Assembly (NCBI RefSeq): GCF_016806125.1
Contig: NZ_CP047166.1
Coordinates: forward strand, 1,550,001 to 1,614,000
DNA length: 64,000 bases
DNA from: Ponticoccus alexandrii
GTDB taxonomy: Bacteria > Pseudomonadota > Alphaproteobacteria > Rhodobacterales > Rhodobacteraceae
Reading direction: 5' to 3'
The translations under genes were made by a program, and so were the position numbers. The notes beneath the pieces are model-generated. The model did not search any database, was not told the DNA's origin, and saw only the letters and a program-made list of their open reading frames with translations. Shown one piece after another: positions 44,083 to 54,688 of this stretch (positions within the stretch are counted from its first letter, which is position 1; each line of letters begins with the position of its first letter).

Positions 44083-44425
44083 TTAGGTTTGCACAGCGCG
44101 GTCCTTGAACGCCTTAGGGCTGAGATAGCCCGATTTCGAGTGGCGTCGTCCCGGATTGCAGAAACGCTCAATGTAGTCGAAGACATCCGCTCGTGCGGCG
44201 TTGCGGTTGCGGTAGACCTTTCTGGCGGCGCGCTCGGTCTTCGGCGATGAGAAGAAGCGCTCCATCGCCGAGGTCCCGGGCATTGCCGGCCAGGCTCATT
44301 GAACAGGTGATGCCGTTGTCGTGCACAAGGTGTTGGAACTGCTCGCTGGTATATTGCGATCCCTGATCGGAATGATGCAACAGGGCATCGGCTTTTCCAC
44401 GGCGCCAGACGGCCATCCGCCGCCC
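44083..44425 (-). mobile_element. IS3-family transposase (orfB) remnant
   Basis: In one frame the minus strand reads ADALLHHSDQGSQYTSEQFQ and DNGITCSMSLAGN, the second half of an IS3 integrase core with its DDE-region H-SDQGSQY motif. A frameshift at about 44290 leads to AMERFFSSPKTERAARKVYR, DVFDYIERFCNPGRRHSKSG and YLSPKAF. The N-terminal half is missing and the frame is broken, so it is inactive. Confidence 0.8.
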
Positions 44426-44525
44426 GGCAGGGCATTGCGGTGCAATGTCCCGAGACAGATCAGCGCGTCCATGACCAGCGAAGTGTCCCGGTCCACGGAT
44501 TGACCTTCCCGATCAACTCCATGGG

Positions 44526-44636
44526 CGTGGCCATGCGGAAAGCCCATGCGGTTCCCGGCCCTCTGGGTTGGATGAGATAATGCATGTCCTCAGTCTTGCC
44601 TTTGTGGTCCATAATGGACAACGGCTTGATGGACAT
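44526..44636 (-). pseudogene. N-terminal fragment of a tyrosine site-specific integrase
   Basis: ATG 44636, behind an AAGGAG site, opens MSIKPLSIMDHKGKTEDM and then HYLIQPRGPGTAWAFRMATP and MELIGKVNPWTG, the start of phage-type integrases with a DUF6538-like N-terminus. Homology stops after about 57 codons, where IS3 sequence begins. It starts 41 bases from the 3' end of tRNA-Ser, the classic place for an island integrase. Confidence 0.6.
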
Positions 44637-44676
44637 CGCGCAGTTTTCTCCTTTGGCATCAATGCCTTAGGGGAAT

Positions 44677-44766
44677 TGGCGGAGAGACAGGGATTCGAAC
44701 CCTGGGTCCCCGTGAAGGGACAACGGTTTTCGAGACCGCCCCGTTCGACCACTCCGGCACCTCTCC
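44677..44766 (-). tRNA. tRNA-Ser (anticodon CGA)
   Basis: The 90-base minus-strand sequence starts GGAGAGGTGCCGGAGTGGTC, has the anticodon arm CGGTCTCGAAAACCG with CGA, a long variable arm typical of serine tRNA (TGTCCCTTCACGGGGACC), a T-arm GGGTTCGAATCCC and an encoded GCCA end. It reads UCG codons. An integrase fragment adjoins its 3' end. Confidence 0.95.
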
Positions 44767-44989
44767 GCGGGGGTCTTGGTAGCGGGGCGTTTAGCCAATT
44801 CGCATTTGGCTTGCAACAGCATTCGCGAAGAAAGTTTGCGCAGGCATCGGGCACCCCATGCCGGATCGGGGGGCGACCGGCCGGGGATGGGCGTGCTCTT
44901 GCGCAAAGCCAACAGGGGCGCTTGTTGCCGGACACCGCCTGCTCTAGGTCATCGCCATATCAGCAGGCACAGGCAGGAGCGTGACGGAT

Positions 44990-45847
44990 ATGTCGGCAAG
45001 GCTTCGGAACAATGGCAGGACGCAGGGCAGGCCTTTCGCGGCCGGAACTCTGGCGGGCTTCGGACTGGCCGCCCTCTGGGCGCTGCCCGCCGGGGCCGAA
45101 CCGGTCGATGACCTGTTCGAGGCCCTGCGGCTGCCCGAGATGATCGGGATCATGCGCGAAGAGGGCATGGCCTACGGCGACGAGCTGGGTCGTGACATGT
45201 TTGCCGGTGGCGCTTCGGCGCGCTGGACCGGGATGCTGGACGAGGTCTACGACACAACCCGGATGGAAGACGCCGTCCGCGAGGACTTCGCCGAGGCCAT
45301 CGCGGATACCGATCTCGACCCGCTGCTGACCTTCTTCGAGGGCGAGACCGGGCAGCGCATCGTCGCGCTGGAAATGGAGGCGCGCCGGGCCCTGATCGAC
45401 GACGATGTCGAGCGGGCTGCGCGCGACAGCTTCCGCGCCGCGCAGGTCGACGAGGATCCCCGGCTTGACCAGCTTGGGCGGTTCATTGCGGTCAACGATC
45501 TGCTGGAGGCGAATGTGGCGGGGGCGCTCAATGCCTCGTTCCAGTTCTACAGCGGCCTCGTCGACGGTGGCGCGATGCAATTGTCCGAGGGTGACATCAT
45601 CAGCGACGTCTGGGCGCAGGAGGAAGAGACCCGCTTTGACACCGAGGAATGGCTGCACGCCTTCCTGCTGATGGCCTACGATCCGCTCGACGACGAGACG
45701 CTGGACACCTATATCGACGTCTCGGCCTCGGAAGAGGGCAGGGCGCTGAACCGGGCCCTGTTCTCGGCCTTCAATGCCATGTACGACGATTTGTCCTATG
45801 CGCTTGGCCTCGCGGCGGCGCAGCAGATGCAGGGGCAGGATCTCTAG
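44990..45847 (+). CDS. DUF2059 domain exported protein
   Basis: This is a 285-residue protein with a predicted signal peptide (RPFAAGTLAGFGLAALWALP, cleavage near GAE). A helical domain of the DUF2059 type follows, with VDDLFEALRLPEMIGIMREE and LTFFEGETGQRIVALEMEAR. Related proteins are periplasmic and of unknown function. The start is uncertain: ATG 44990 or GTG 44981, both near the AGGAG at 44974. An intrinsic terminator lies 67 bases after its stop codon. Confidence 0.75.
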   Translation: MSARLRNNGRTQGRPFAAGTLAGFGLAALWALPAGAEPVDDLFEALRLPEMIGIMREEGMAYGDELGRDMFAGGASARWTGMLDEVYDTTRMEDAVREDFAEAIADTDLDPLLTFFEGETGQRIVALEMEARRALIDDDVERAARDSFRAAQVDEDPRLDQLGRFIAVNDLLEANVAGALNASFQFYSGLVDGGAMQLSEGDIISDVWAQEEETRFDTEEWLHAFLLMAYDPLDDETLDTYIDVSASEEGRALNRALFSAFNAMYDDLSYALGLAAAQQMQGQDL

Positions 45848-45869
45848 GCGGAACGGCGGGGCGAAGGGC

Positions 45870-45899
45870 TTGACAGTGCAAGCGTCCTGCGGGTAGAGA
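45870..45899 (+). promoter_or_regulatory. sigma-70 promoter upstream of rplU
   Basis: TTGACA and TAGAGA are separated by 18 bases, a good housekeeping promoter aimed at rplU-rpmA. The expected start site is near 45907, immediately before a terminator hairpin. Confidence 0.6.
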
Positions 45900-45913
45900 A
45901 CGCCACACACAAG

Positions 45914-45942
45914 ACGGGGCTTCGGCCCCGCCTTTTGTTTTT
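45914..45942 (+). terminator. intrinsic terminator/possible attenuator before rplU
   Basis: CGGGGC-TTCG-GCCCCG forms a tight UUCG-loop hairpin followed by CCTTTTGTTTTT, a textbook terminator. It either ends the DUF2059 transcript or attenuates transcripts from the promoter just upstream. Confidence 0.8.
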
Positions 45943-46053
45943 GGTCAATCAATGCCCCGATGGGGCACGCTGTTCGAGGCGGCCGGTAGATCCGGCCCGG
46001 AACGCCCGGAACCCCGGGGGCCGCAGGACGCGGGAGAGAAAAGGAAGACGCGC

Positions 46054-46647
46054 ATGTTCGCGGTGATGAAAACCGGTGGCAAACAGTACAAGGTTGCAGC
46101 CGGCGATACGCTCCGGGTGGAAAAGCTGGCAGCCGATGCCGGTGAGACCGTCCAGTTCAACGACATCCTGATGATCGGTGGCGACAGCCCCGTCGTCGGT
46201 GCGCCGCTCGTGGCCGGTGCTGCCGTTCAGGCCGAGGTCGTGGATCAGGTCAAGGGTGACAAGCTCATCCACTTCGTGAAGCGCCGCCGCAAGCACAGCT
46301 CGCAGCGCACCAAGGGCCACCGCCAGCAGCTGACCCTTCTGCGGATCACCGAGATCCTGTCCGAAGGTGGCGACAAGACCGGCGTGAAGGCCGCCGTGGG
46401 CGCAGGTTCCGCGCCGAAGGCCGCTGCTGACGCCGCTCCGGCGAAGGCAAAGGCCGCCAAGACAGCCGCCCCCGCATCCGAGGGTGACGACCTGACGCAG
46501 ATCACCGGTGTCGGCCCCGCCGCCGCCAAAAAGCTGAACGAAGCCGGCATCAACACCTATGCCGACCTCGCCGCGGTGGACCCCGAGACCTTCGAGGGCA
46601 CCAAGGTGAAGGCCGAGTGGGTCGAGCAGGCAAAGACGCTGGCGTAA
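46054..46647 (+). CDS. rplU: 50S ribosomal protein L21 with helix-hairpin-helix extension
   Basis: This is a 197-residue protein. Residues 1-103 are L21 (MFAVMKTGGKQYKV, then VKRRRKHSSQRTKGHRQQLT and a final LRITEI). An Ala/Lys-rich linker (about 110-145) leads to a C-terminal domain with LTQITGVGPAAAKKLNEAGI, a helix-hairpin-helix fold like those in DNA/RNA-binding proteins. Ordinary L21 is about 103 residues. An AAGGAAG site precedes ATG 46054. rpmA follows 25 bases later. Confidence 0.95.
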   Translation: MFAVMKTGGKQYKVAAGDTLRVEKLAADAGETVQFNDILMIGGDSPVVGAPLVAGAAVQAEVVDQVKGDKLIHFVKRRRKHSSQRTKGHRQQLTLLRITEILSEGGDKTGVKAAVGAGSAPKAAADAAPAKAKAAKTAAPASEGDDLTQITGVGPAAAKKLNEAGINTYADLAAVDPETFEGTKVKAEWVEQAKTLA

Positions 46648-46672
46648 GCCGCGATAGCAAGGAGAGAGACAC

Positions 46673-46942
46673 ATGGCACATAAAAAGGCAGGCGGTTCCT
46701 CCCGCAACGGTCGCGACTCCGCCGGACGCCGTCTTGGCGTGAAACTGTACGGTGGCCAGGCTGCGATTCCGGGCAACATCATCGTGCGCCAGCGCGGCAC
46801 GAAGTTCTGGCCGGGCGAAGGCGTTGGCATGGGCAAGGATCACACGATCTTTGCAACCGCCGAAGGCGCCGTGAACTTCCGCAAGGGTCTCAAGGGCCGC
46901 ACCTTCATTTCGGTGCTGCCGGTGGCCGAGGCTGCGGAGTAA
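46673..46942 (+). CDS. rpmA: 50S ribosomal protein L27
   Basis: This is an 89-residue large-subunit protein at the peptidyl-transferase centre. It has the usual start [20 protein letters not shown] and the conserved [20 protein letters not shown]. No N-terminal pre-sequence is present, unlike Firmicutes. It is co-transcribed with rplU and preceded by AAGGAGAG. Confidence 0.97.
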   Translation: MAHKKAGGSSRNGRDSAGRRLGVKLYGGQAAIPGNIIVRQRGTKFWPGEGVGMGKDHTIFATAEGAVNFRKGLKGRTFISVLPVAEAAE

Positions 46943-47105
46943 GCCGACCGACGACGTCGCAGGACATTCGGGGGATCGGTCAGACGACCGGTCCCCTTTG
47001 CCGTTTAATCGGCACGGATCGGTCACATCCTGAACAGAAACGACTTGTATCCGCAGGGTCCGCAGGGCCCGATTTTACAGGCGATTGCACGAGAGGAGAG
47101 TGCAG

Positions 47106-47642
47106 ATGGGCCTTCATAACGTCATAGATCAACCGACCGTCGAAACCGAACGTTTCGACCTTCGCCCGCTGCGCCGGTCCGACATGGGCCTGCTGGAGCA
47201 TTACTCCGGCGATAAACGCGTGGCCACCATGACCACCTCTATCCCGCATCCGCTGCCGCCCGGCGCGACCGAGGCCTATGTCACCCGCGCCATCGCGCCG
47301 GAACGGGTCGAGGACATCTGGGCCATGGATGCGACGAAGTCCGGCGGTGCCGAACTGATGGGCGTGATCTCTCTGGAGCGGATGGAGGGCAACCAGTCTG
47401 AAGTCGGCTATTGGGTCGCGCCGCCGTTCTGGAACACCGGCCTCGCCTCGGAAGCGGTGCGCGCCCTGGTCGAGGCGAACCCGATGAAGAATGCGACAAT
47501 CTTCGCGAGCGTCTTTCAGGACAACCCGGCCTCGGCCCGCGTGCTGGTGAACTGCGGCTTCGAATACATCGGCGATGCCGAAGCCTATTCCGTCTCGCGC
47601 GCGGCCAAGGTGCCAACCTGGACCTACCTGCGCAAGCTCTGA
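47106..47642 (+). CDS. GNAT acetyltransferase, RimJ/RimL type
   Basis: This is a 178-residue acetyltransferase with the N-terminal TERFDLRPLRRSDMGLLEHY typical of RimJ/RimL-like enzymes. The acetyl-CoA region appears as VGYWVAPPFWNTGLASEAVR and the later NPASARVLVNCGFEYIG. The acceptor is unknown; ribosomal protein N-termini or small amines are both possible. ATG 47106 follows GAGAGGAG; a TTG at 47085 is less likely. It lies between ribosomal and Obg genes, as often seen in this group. Confidence 0.85.
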   Translation: MGLHNVIDQPTVETERFDLRPLRRSDMGLLEHYSGDKRVATMTTSIPHPLPPGATEAYVTRAIAPERVEDIWAMDATKSGGAELMGVISLERMEGNQSEVGYWVAPPFWNTGLASEAVRALVEANPMKNATIFASVFQDNPASARVLVNCGFEYIGDAEAYSVSRAAKVPTWTYLRKL

Positions 47643-47777
47643 CGGTAGGCGCCGCCCGGATCCGGGCGGTGCCGCATCCAGCCGCAAGACCCTGCGCGCC
47701 TATTACGACCGGGTTCCGGTAGCCCGGCGGGGACGGCATCGGCCGCCTCGCTTGTTCCCCTGCCGAAAAACCGCTAG

Positions 47778-49951
<2,174 letters not shown>

Positions 49952-49966
49952 CCGAAGCCCTTTGCG

Positions 49967-49996
49967 CCCCTGTCTTCTTCTCTGTTAAAATACTCG
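49967..49996 (-). repeat. interspersed GGTATTT element, copy 6
   Basis: On the minus strand it reads CGAGTATTTTAACAGAGAAG followed by AAGACAGGGG, sharing 22 consecutive bases with copy 2. It lies in the short gap between proB and proA. Confidence 0.65.
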
Positions 49997-50027
49997 AACT
50001 GCACACCCTCCACAAAAGGCCAGACCC

Positions 50028-51293
50028 ATGAAGGATCTCACCGACATCCCCGCCCTGATGCATGACATCGGCGCGCGTGCCAAAGCGGCAGCAGCGGATC
50101 TCGCCTTTGCCCCAGCCGAGGCCAAGCAAAAGGCGCTCGAGGCCGCGGCGGATGCGGTCTGGGCGCGCCGGGCCGAGATCGTCGCGGCCAATGCGAAGGA
50201 TCTAGAGTATGGGCGCGAGAAGGGCCTGACCGATGCCATGATGGACCGGCTGGTCCTGACCGAGGACCGGATCAAGGGCATCTGCGACAGCCTGCGCGCC
50301 GTGGCGGCGCAGGACGATCCCGTCGGCGCCGTGACGTCGGAATGGGACCGGCCCTCGGGCCTGCACATCCAGCGCGTGCGTACGCCGCTGGGGGTCGTGG
50401 GCGTGATCTACGAATCGCGACCCAACGTGACGGCGGATGCGGGCGCGCTGTGCCTGAAGGCCGGCAATGCGGTGATCCTGCGGGGCGGCTCCGAGAGCTT
50501 TCATTCCTCCGGCGCCATCCACGCCTGCCTCGTCGAGGGGCTGAAGGCCGCCGGTCTGCCCGAGGACGCGATCCAGCGCGTGCCCACCCGTGACCGGGCC
50601 GCCGTCTCCGAGATGCTGACCATGACCGATTTTATCGACGTCATCGTGCCGCGCGGCGGCAAGGGCCTCGTCGGGCTGGTCCAGCGCGAGGCGCGGGTGC
50701 CGGTCTTTGCCCATCTCGAAGGCATCGTGCACATCTACCTCGACAAGGAGGCCGACCCGGTCAAGGCGCTGTCGGTGGTCCGCAACGCCAAGACCCGGCG
50801 CACCGGCATCTGCGGCGCGGCCGAATGCCTGCTGATCCACCGCGACGTGGTCGACACCATCGGGCAGGGCGTGATCCGCGCACTGCTCGAGGCCGGGGTC
50901 GAGGTGCGCGCCGACGAAACCCTCCGCGCCATAGAGGGCACCGCAGAGGCGACTGCCGATGACTGGGGCCGCGAATACCTCGACATGATCATCGCGGCGA
51001 AGGTCGTCGACGACATCGACGGGGCCATCGCGCATATCCGTCAGTATGGCTCCAGCCACACCGACTGCATCGTGACAGAGGATGACGCCGCCGCCGACCG
51101 CTTCTTCCAGCGGCTCGATTCGGCGATCCTGATGCGCAACGCCTCGACGCAGTTCGCGGATGGCGGAGAGTTCGGGATGGGCGCCGAGATCGGCATCGCT
51201 ACCGGCAAGATGCATGCGCGCGGCCCGGTGGGGGCCGAGCAACTGACCAGCTTCAAATACCTCGTGACCGGCGACGGCACGGTGCGCGGCTGA
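50028..51293 (+). CDS. proA: gamma-glutamyl phosphate reductase
   Basis: This 421-residue NADPH-dependent reductase is the second enzyme of proline synthesis. The catalytic cysteine lies in [33 protein letters not shown] and [10 protein letters not shown] are conserved nucleotide-binding regions, and [20 protein letters not shown] is the C-terminal signature. It should form a channeling pair with ProB. Confidence 0.96.
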   Translation: MKDLTDIPALMHDIGARAKAAAADLAFAPAEAKQKALEAAADAVWARRAEIVAANAKDLEYGREKGLTDAMMDRLVLTEDRIKGICDSLRAVAAQDDPVGAVTSEWDRPSGLHIQRVRTPLGVVGVIYESRPNVTADAGALCLKAGNAVILRGGSESFHSSGAIHACLVEGLKAAGLPEDAIQRVPTRDRAAVSEMLTMTDFIDVIVPRGGKGLVGLVQREARVPVFAHLEGIVHIYLDKEADPVKALSVVRNAKTRRTGICGAAECLLIHRDVVDTIGQGVIRALLEAGVEVRADETLRAIEGTAEATADDWGREYLDMIIAAKVVDDIDGAIAHIRQYGSSHTDCIVTEDDAAADRFFQRLDSAILMRNASTQFADGGEFGMGAEIGIATGKMHARGPVGAEQLTSFKYLVTGDGTVRG

Positions 51294-51331
51294 CGCCGCA
51301 AGGCGTGCCGGGTCCCGTGTGGTCCGGCGCG

Positions 51332-51937
51332 TCAGGCGATCTTGATCGACAGGGTCTCGTCGCGGAGCCTTGCCAGAAGCTTCTGGCCGCGGTCCTCCGT
51401 GAGTACGGCCAGCAGCACGAAATGCACCCGGTCGGGGGTGGGGTTTTCCAGCGGCGCGGCGCCGTTCAGGTGGTCCCACAGCGGCTGCTCGACCTTCAGG
51501 CGCGGCCCCTCGGCCCCGACCGACCACCCGGCGGCATCGCGGTCGAACCGTACCCTGCCGCCCTGCGGAAGGGCGCTTTCACAGCACAGAAACGCAAGGA
51601 AGGCCAGTTGCACCTCGGCCCTTGGCAGATCGGCCTCGATCTGCCAGTCGACGTTGGTCCGGCTGTCCTTCAGCAGCGATTCGAAGATGGACAGGACCTC
51701 GCGCCGCCCCATCATCTGCGTTGACCCGGCACTGCCGAAGGCGACCCGGAAGAAGCGGATGCGGGCGGTGGCATTGCCGCAGCTCTCGCGGATCAGCTCC
51801 ATCTCCGGCCCCGACGCATCGCTGCCGGAGAGTGCCAGAAGCTCCAGCCCGTTCTGGATTGCGCCGATCGGGCTGATAAGGTCGTGACACAGGCGGGACC
51901 CCACGAGTGTGGCGAGATGGGCGGTGCTGAGGGACAT
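51332..51937 (-). CDS. chpT: histidine phosphotransferase ChpT
   Basis: This is a 201-residue protein of the ChpT family, which relays phosphate from CckA to CtrA and CpdR. The conserved phospho-acceptor helix is RLCHDLISPIGAIQNGLELL, with His18. A degenerate HATPase-like domain makes up the rest (FLAFLCCESALPQGG). It is cytoplasmic. It is divergent from the DUF3553 gene with 29 bases between start codons. A CtrA box elsewhere in this window (30543) is consistent with an active CtrA pathway. Confidence 0.88.
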   Translation of the reverse strand: MSLSTAHLATLVGSRLCHDLISPIGAIQNGLELLALSGSDASGPEMELIRESCGNATARIRFFRVAFGSAGSTQMMGRREVLSIFESLLKDSRTNVDWQIEADLPRAEVQLAFLAFLCCESALPQGGRVRFDRDAAGWSVGAEGPRLKVEQPLWDHLNGAAPLENPTPDRVHFVLLAVLTEDRGQKLLARLRDETLSIKIA

Positions 51938-51966
51938 GGTTTGCTTTGCCTTGAAAGGTTAGTTTC

Positions 51967-52149
51967 ATGAACGACATCAATTCTTTACTCGAACCGGGCA
52001 TGCTTGTCCGGCACCCCGGACAACCGGATTGGGGTCTGGGACAGGTGCAATCCAACATCGGTGGCCGGATCACCGTGAACTTTCGCGAGCAGGGTAAGGT
52101 GGTGCTCGATGGCGCCCGCGTCACGCTGGTCCCGGTCTACGATGGTTAA
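51967..52149 (+). CDS. DUF3553 family small protein
   Basis: This 60-residue protein matches the DUF3553 family, with LLEPGMLVRHPGQPDWGLGQ and GGRITVNFREQGKVVLD. The pattern resembles the small beta-barrel found at the end of some helicases, so nucleic-acid binding is possible. It shares a 29-base divergent promoter region with chpT. Function is unknown. Confidence 0.78.
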   Translation: MNDINSLLEPGMLVRHPGQPDWGLGQVQSNIGGRITVNFREQGKVVLDGARVTLVPVYDG

Positions 52150-52165
52150 GATATGGTATCACCGG

Positions 52166-52180
52166 TTGAAAAATAGTTAA
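52166..52180 (+). promoter_or_regulatory. degenerate CtrA-like site before olsB
   Basis: TTGAAAAATAGTTAA has the CtrA spacing (TTGA-N7-TTAA) with one mismatch in the first half. It lies 60 bases upstream of the olsB start. Evidence is weak on its own. Confidence 0.3.
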
Positions 52181-52239
52181 GGCGACAACGGTAGTCACCG
52201 GAGACCGCGCGGACCCGTGCCCCGGCGGCAAGGGTTGAT

Positions 52240-53046
52240 ATGACCCGCGCGCTTCTTTACGAGGCGGTCGGCGGCGCAACGGGGAGCGAAGGCATGGGCG
52301 ATGGCACGCAGGCGATCTCGGTCCGGCTGGCGCGGGACTCGGCAGAGATCGCGGCGGCACAACGGTTGCGCTACGAGGTCTTCGTCGAGGAACTGGGCGG
52401 CGACGGGCCGCTTGTCGATCATGCGGCGCGGCTGGAAAAGGATCGCTTCGATCCCTTCTTCGACCACCTTCTTGCGCTCGATGGCGACCGGGTGATCGGC
52501 GTCTATCGCCTGCTGCGCGAGGATCAGGCAAAGGCCGCCGGCCAGTTCTATTCCGAGGACGAATACGACCTGACCGCGCTCAGGCACAGCGGGCGGCGCC
52601 TGCTGGAACTGGGCCGGTCCTGCCTGCATCGCGATTATCGCGGCGGCACGGCGATGTTCCAGTTGTGGCAGGGGCTGGCGGACTACGTGCTGGCGCATGG
52701 GATCGAGGTACTCTTCGGCACCGCCAGCTTTCACGGGACGGATGTGGAGGGCCTTGTCGGACCGCTGTCCTTCCTGCACCACCGCCACCTCGCCCCCGAA
52801 GAACTGCGGGTGCGCGCGCGGATATTCCAGCCCATGGACCTCGTGCCTGAAGAGAAGATTGACCGGCGTCAGGCGATGCGCGAGATCCCGGCGCTGATCA
52901 AGGCCTACCTGCGGCTGGGCGGCTGTGTGGGCGAGGGCGCTTTCATCGATCACGCCTTCAACACCACGGATGTCTGCCTTGTCATGGACACCGCCCGCAT
53001 GGATGGCCGCCAGCGGGCGCTTTACACCAGGGGCATCGCGGAATGA
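52240..53046 (+). CDS. olsB: L-ornithine N-alpha-acyltransferase
   Basis: This 268-residue GNAT-like enzyme transfers a 3-hydroxyacyl group from ACP to ornithine, making lyso-ornithine lipid. Typical OlsB features are RLRYEVFVEELGGDG, LLELGRSCLHRDYRGGTAMF and GTASFHGTD. A C-terminal region with LVPEEKIDRRQAMREIPALI follows. The upstream ATG 52240 is supported by length; a later ATG at 52294 is possible. Its stop overlaps the olsA start (ATGA), forming the usual olsBA operon for phosphorus-free membrane lipids. Confidence 0.9.
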   Translation: MTRALLYEAVGGATGSEGMGDGTQAISVRLARDSAEIAAAQRLRYEVFVEELGGDGPLVDHAARLEKDRFDPFFDHLLALDGDRVIGVYRLLREDQAKAAGQFYSEDEYDLTALRHSGRRLLELGRSCLHRDYRGGTAMFQLWQGLADYVLAHGIEVLFGTASFHGTDVEGLVGPLSFLHHRHLAPEELRVRARIFQPMDLVPEEKIDRRQAMREIPALIKAYLRLGGCVGEGAFIDHAFNTTDVCLVMDTARMDGRQRALYTRGIAE

Positions 53047-53864
53047 GCGCCACGTGGGACGGCGGCGCGCCACCCCCTCCGCCACCGCGCGGCGTGGGGG
53101 GCGCGCTGCGGATCGCCCTGCGCGCGCCCGCCATGCTGCTGGTGCTGACCTTGGGCATGATCGTCCTGATGGCGCTGAGGCTGCTGGAGCGGCCGCTCTG
53201 CGGGTTGCACCGCCCGCTGTCGCCGCACGTGACCGTGGCGGTCTGCCGGGTGGTGCTGCGGATCATCGGGCTTCGGGTGGCGCTGAGCGGGCCGCGCATG
53301 GTCGGCCCCGGCGCCATCGTCGCCAATCATACGTCCTGGCTGGACATTTTCGTGCTGAACAGCCTCGGGCCGGTCTATTTCGTATCGAAGGCCGAGGTGG
53401 CGGGCTGGCCCGGCATCGGCTGGCTGGCGCGGGCCACGGGGACCGTCTTCATCAACCGCGACCGCCGCGAAGCGCAGGCCCAGACGCGGGTGTTTCAGGA
53501 CAGGCTGATCGCCGGGCACCGGTTGCTGTTCTTCCCCGAGGGCACCTCGACCGACGGGATGCAGGTCCTGCCCTTCAAGACCACGCTCTTCGCGGCCTTC
53601 CTCGCCGCCCCCCTGCGCGACCGGTTGCAGGTGCAGGCCATGAGCCTGCGCTACCACGCCCCCGAGGGCCGCGACGCGCGGTTCTACGGCTGGTGGGGGG
53701 ACATGGATTTCGGGCCGTCGCTGCTGATGGTGCTGGCGCAGGCGCGGCAGGGCCGCGTGTCGGTGGTGCGGCACCCGGCGCTGCGTGTGGCCGAGATGGC
53801 GGACCGCAAGAGTCTTGCGCAGGGGCTGGAGCAACAGGTCCGCGACGGCCATCGATCCGGCTGA
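53043..53864 (+). CDS. olsA: lyso-ornithine lipid O-acyltransferase
   Basis: This 273-residue membrane-associated acyltransferase completes ornithine lipid by O-acylation. An N-terminal hydrophobic segment (about 25-50) anchors it. The PlsC motifs are intact: ANHTSWLDIFVL (HX4D), TVFINRDRR, FFPEGTSTDG and the following ALRY-type strand. It overlaps olsB by four bases. The double-hairpin element starts 7 bases after its stop codon and probably ends transcription. Confidence 0.88.
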   Translation: MSATWDGGAPPPPPPRGVGGALRIALRAPAMLLVLTLGMIVLMALRLLERPLCGLHRPLSPHVTVAVCRVVLRIIGLRVALSGPRMVGPGAIVANHTSWLDIFVLNSLGPVYFVSKAEVAGWPGIGWLARATGTVFINRDRREAQAQTRVFQDRLIAGHRLLFFPEGTSTDGMQVLPFKTTLFAAFLAAPLRDRLQVQAMSLRYHAPEGRDARFYGWWGDMDFGPSLLMVLAQARQGRVSVVRHPALRVAEMADRKSLAQGLEQQVRDGHRSG

Positions 53865-53870
53865 GCGCCC

Positions 53871-53915
53871 CGGAATTTTCCGAAAATTCCGGGCCGAATT
53901 TCCCGTGGAAATTCG
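53871..53915. repeat. double-hairpin interspersed element, copy 4
   Basis: Perfect inverted repeats at 53871-53891 (CGGAATTTT / AAAATTCCG) and 53895-53915 (CGAATTTCC / GGAAATTCG) separate the convergent ends of olsA and the ThiE-like gene, 10 bases from the latter's stop codon. Confidence 0.7.
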
Positions 53916-53924
53916 TTGCCCGCC

Positions 53925-54542
53925 TCAGCCGCGCCCCAGAAGGCCGCGCAACGCCGCCAGCGGGTCCCCGGCCTGCCAGATCTCTTCGCCGACCGACAGG
54001 AAGTCCGTGACCTGCGAAAGCTCGGCCACTGCGTCGGCGGTCAGCCCGCCCTCGGCCACCACCGGCACCTCGATCATCTCGGACCACCATTCGAACAGGG
54101 CGCGTTCCGCCAGCGCGCCGTCCCCCAGCGCGCCCGAAACGGGACCGAAAGAGACATAGTCCGCTCCGGCCTCTCCGGCGTTCATGCCGTCGTGGCGCGA
54201 CTGTCCGCAGAAGGCGCCGACGATGGCATCCGCCCCCAGCGTCTTGCGCGCCGCCCGGACAGAGCGCGCGCCGTCCAGCAGATGCACGCCGTCCAGCCCC
54301 AGCCGGTCGGCCAGCACAACATGGGTGTCGATCACCAGCGCCACCTCTGCCGCATGGGCGACCTCGCGCACGGCGTCGGCGGCGCGTGTCAGGCGATCCT
54401 CGTCGCGGGTCGCCAGCGACAGGCGCAGGCAGGCGATCTCTTCGCCCTCCAGCACCCGGGCCAGCTGGGCGGGAAAGCTGCCGAGGTCGAACTCGGGCGG
54501 TGTCACGAGGTAGATCTGCGGCGCGGCGGCGGTGTCGGTCAT
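53925..54542 (-). CDS. ThiE-like (thiamine phosphate synthase/TenI fold) protein
   Basis: This 205-residue protein has the TIM-barrel pattern of thiamine phosphate synthase, with QIYLVTPPEFDLGSF at the start, GLDGVHLLDGARS, FCGQSRHDGMNAGEAGADYV and EVPVVAEGGLTADAV. Expected catalytic motifs are changed: HLGQxD is HLLDGA, and the GPVFxTxTK loop is GPVSGALGDG without the lysine. It may therefore be a TenI-like or divergent paralogue rather than a true ThiE. No thiamine genes lie beside it. Confidence 0.7.
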   Translation of the reverse strand: MTDTAAAPQIYLVTPPEFDLGSFPAQLARVLEGEEIACLRLSLATRDEDRLTRAADAVREVAHAAEVALVIDTHVVLADRLGLDGVHLLDGARSVRAARKTLGADAIVGAFCGQSRHDGMNAGEAGADYVSFGPVSGALGDGALAERALFEWWSEMIEVPVVAEGGLTADAVAELSQVTDFLSVGEEIWQAGDPLAALRGLLGRG

Positions 54543-54688
54543 CGTCAGGTCCCGTCTGGTCAGGGGGTCTCATATCGGCTCCAACCGCCTTTGGCCATGG
54601 GATTTGTGGGGTCCCGCACCGGTCCGGGGCCTTGCCCGCGCGCCGCGCCTTGTCTAGGCAGGCGCGACCCGAAACCCCGGAGGATCCC

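Noticed and set aside
44677-44766. Duplicate of the tRNA-Ser 3' end as an att site within 41-44 kb
   Set aside because: I looked for the GGTTCGAATCCCTG block in the island remnant and saw no second copy, so no attachment site is claimed.
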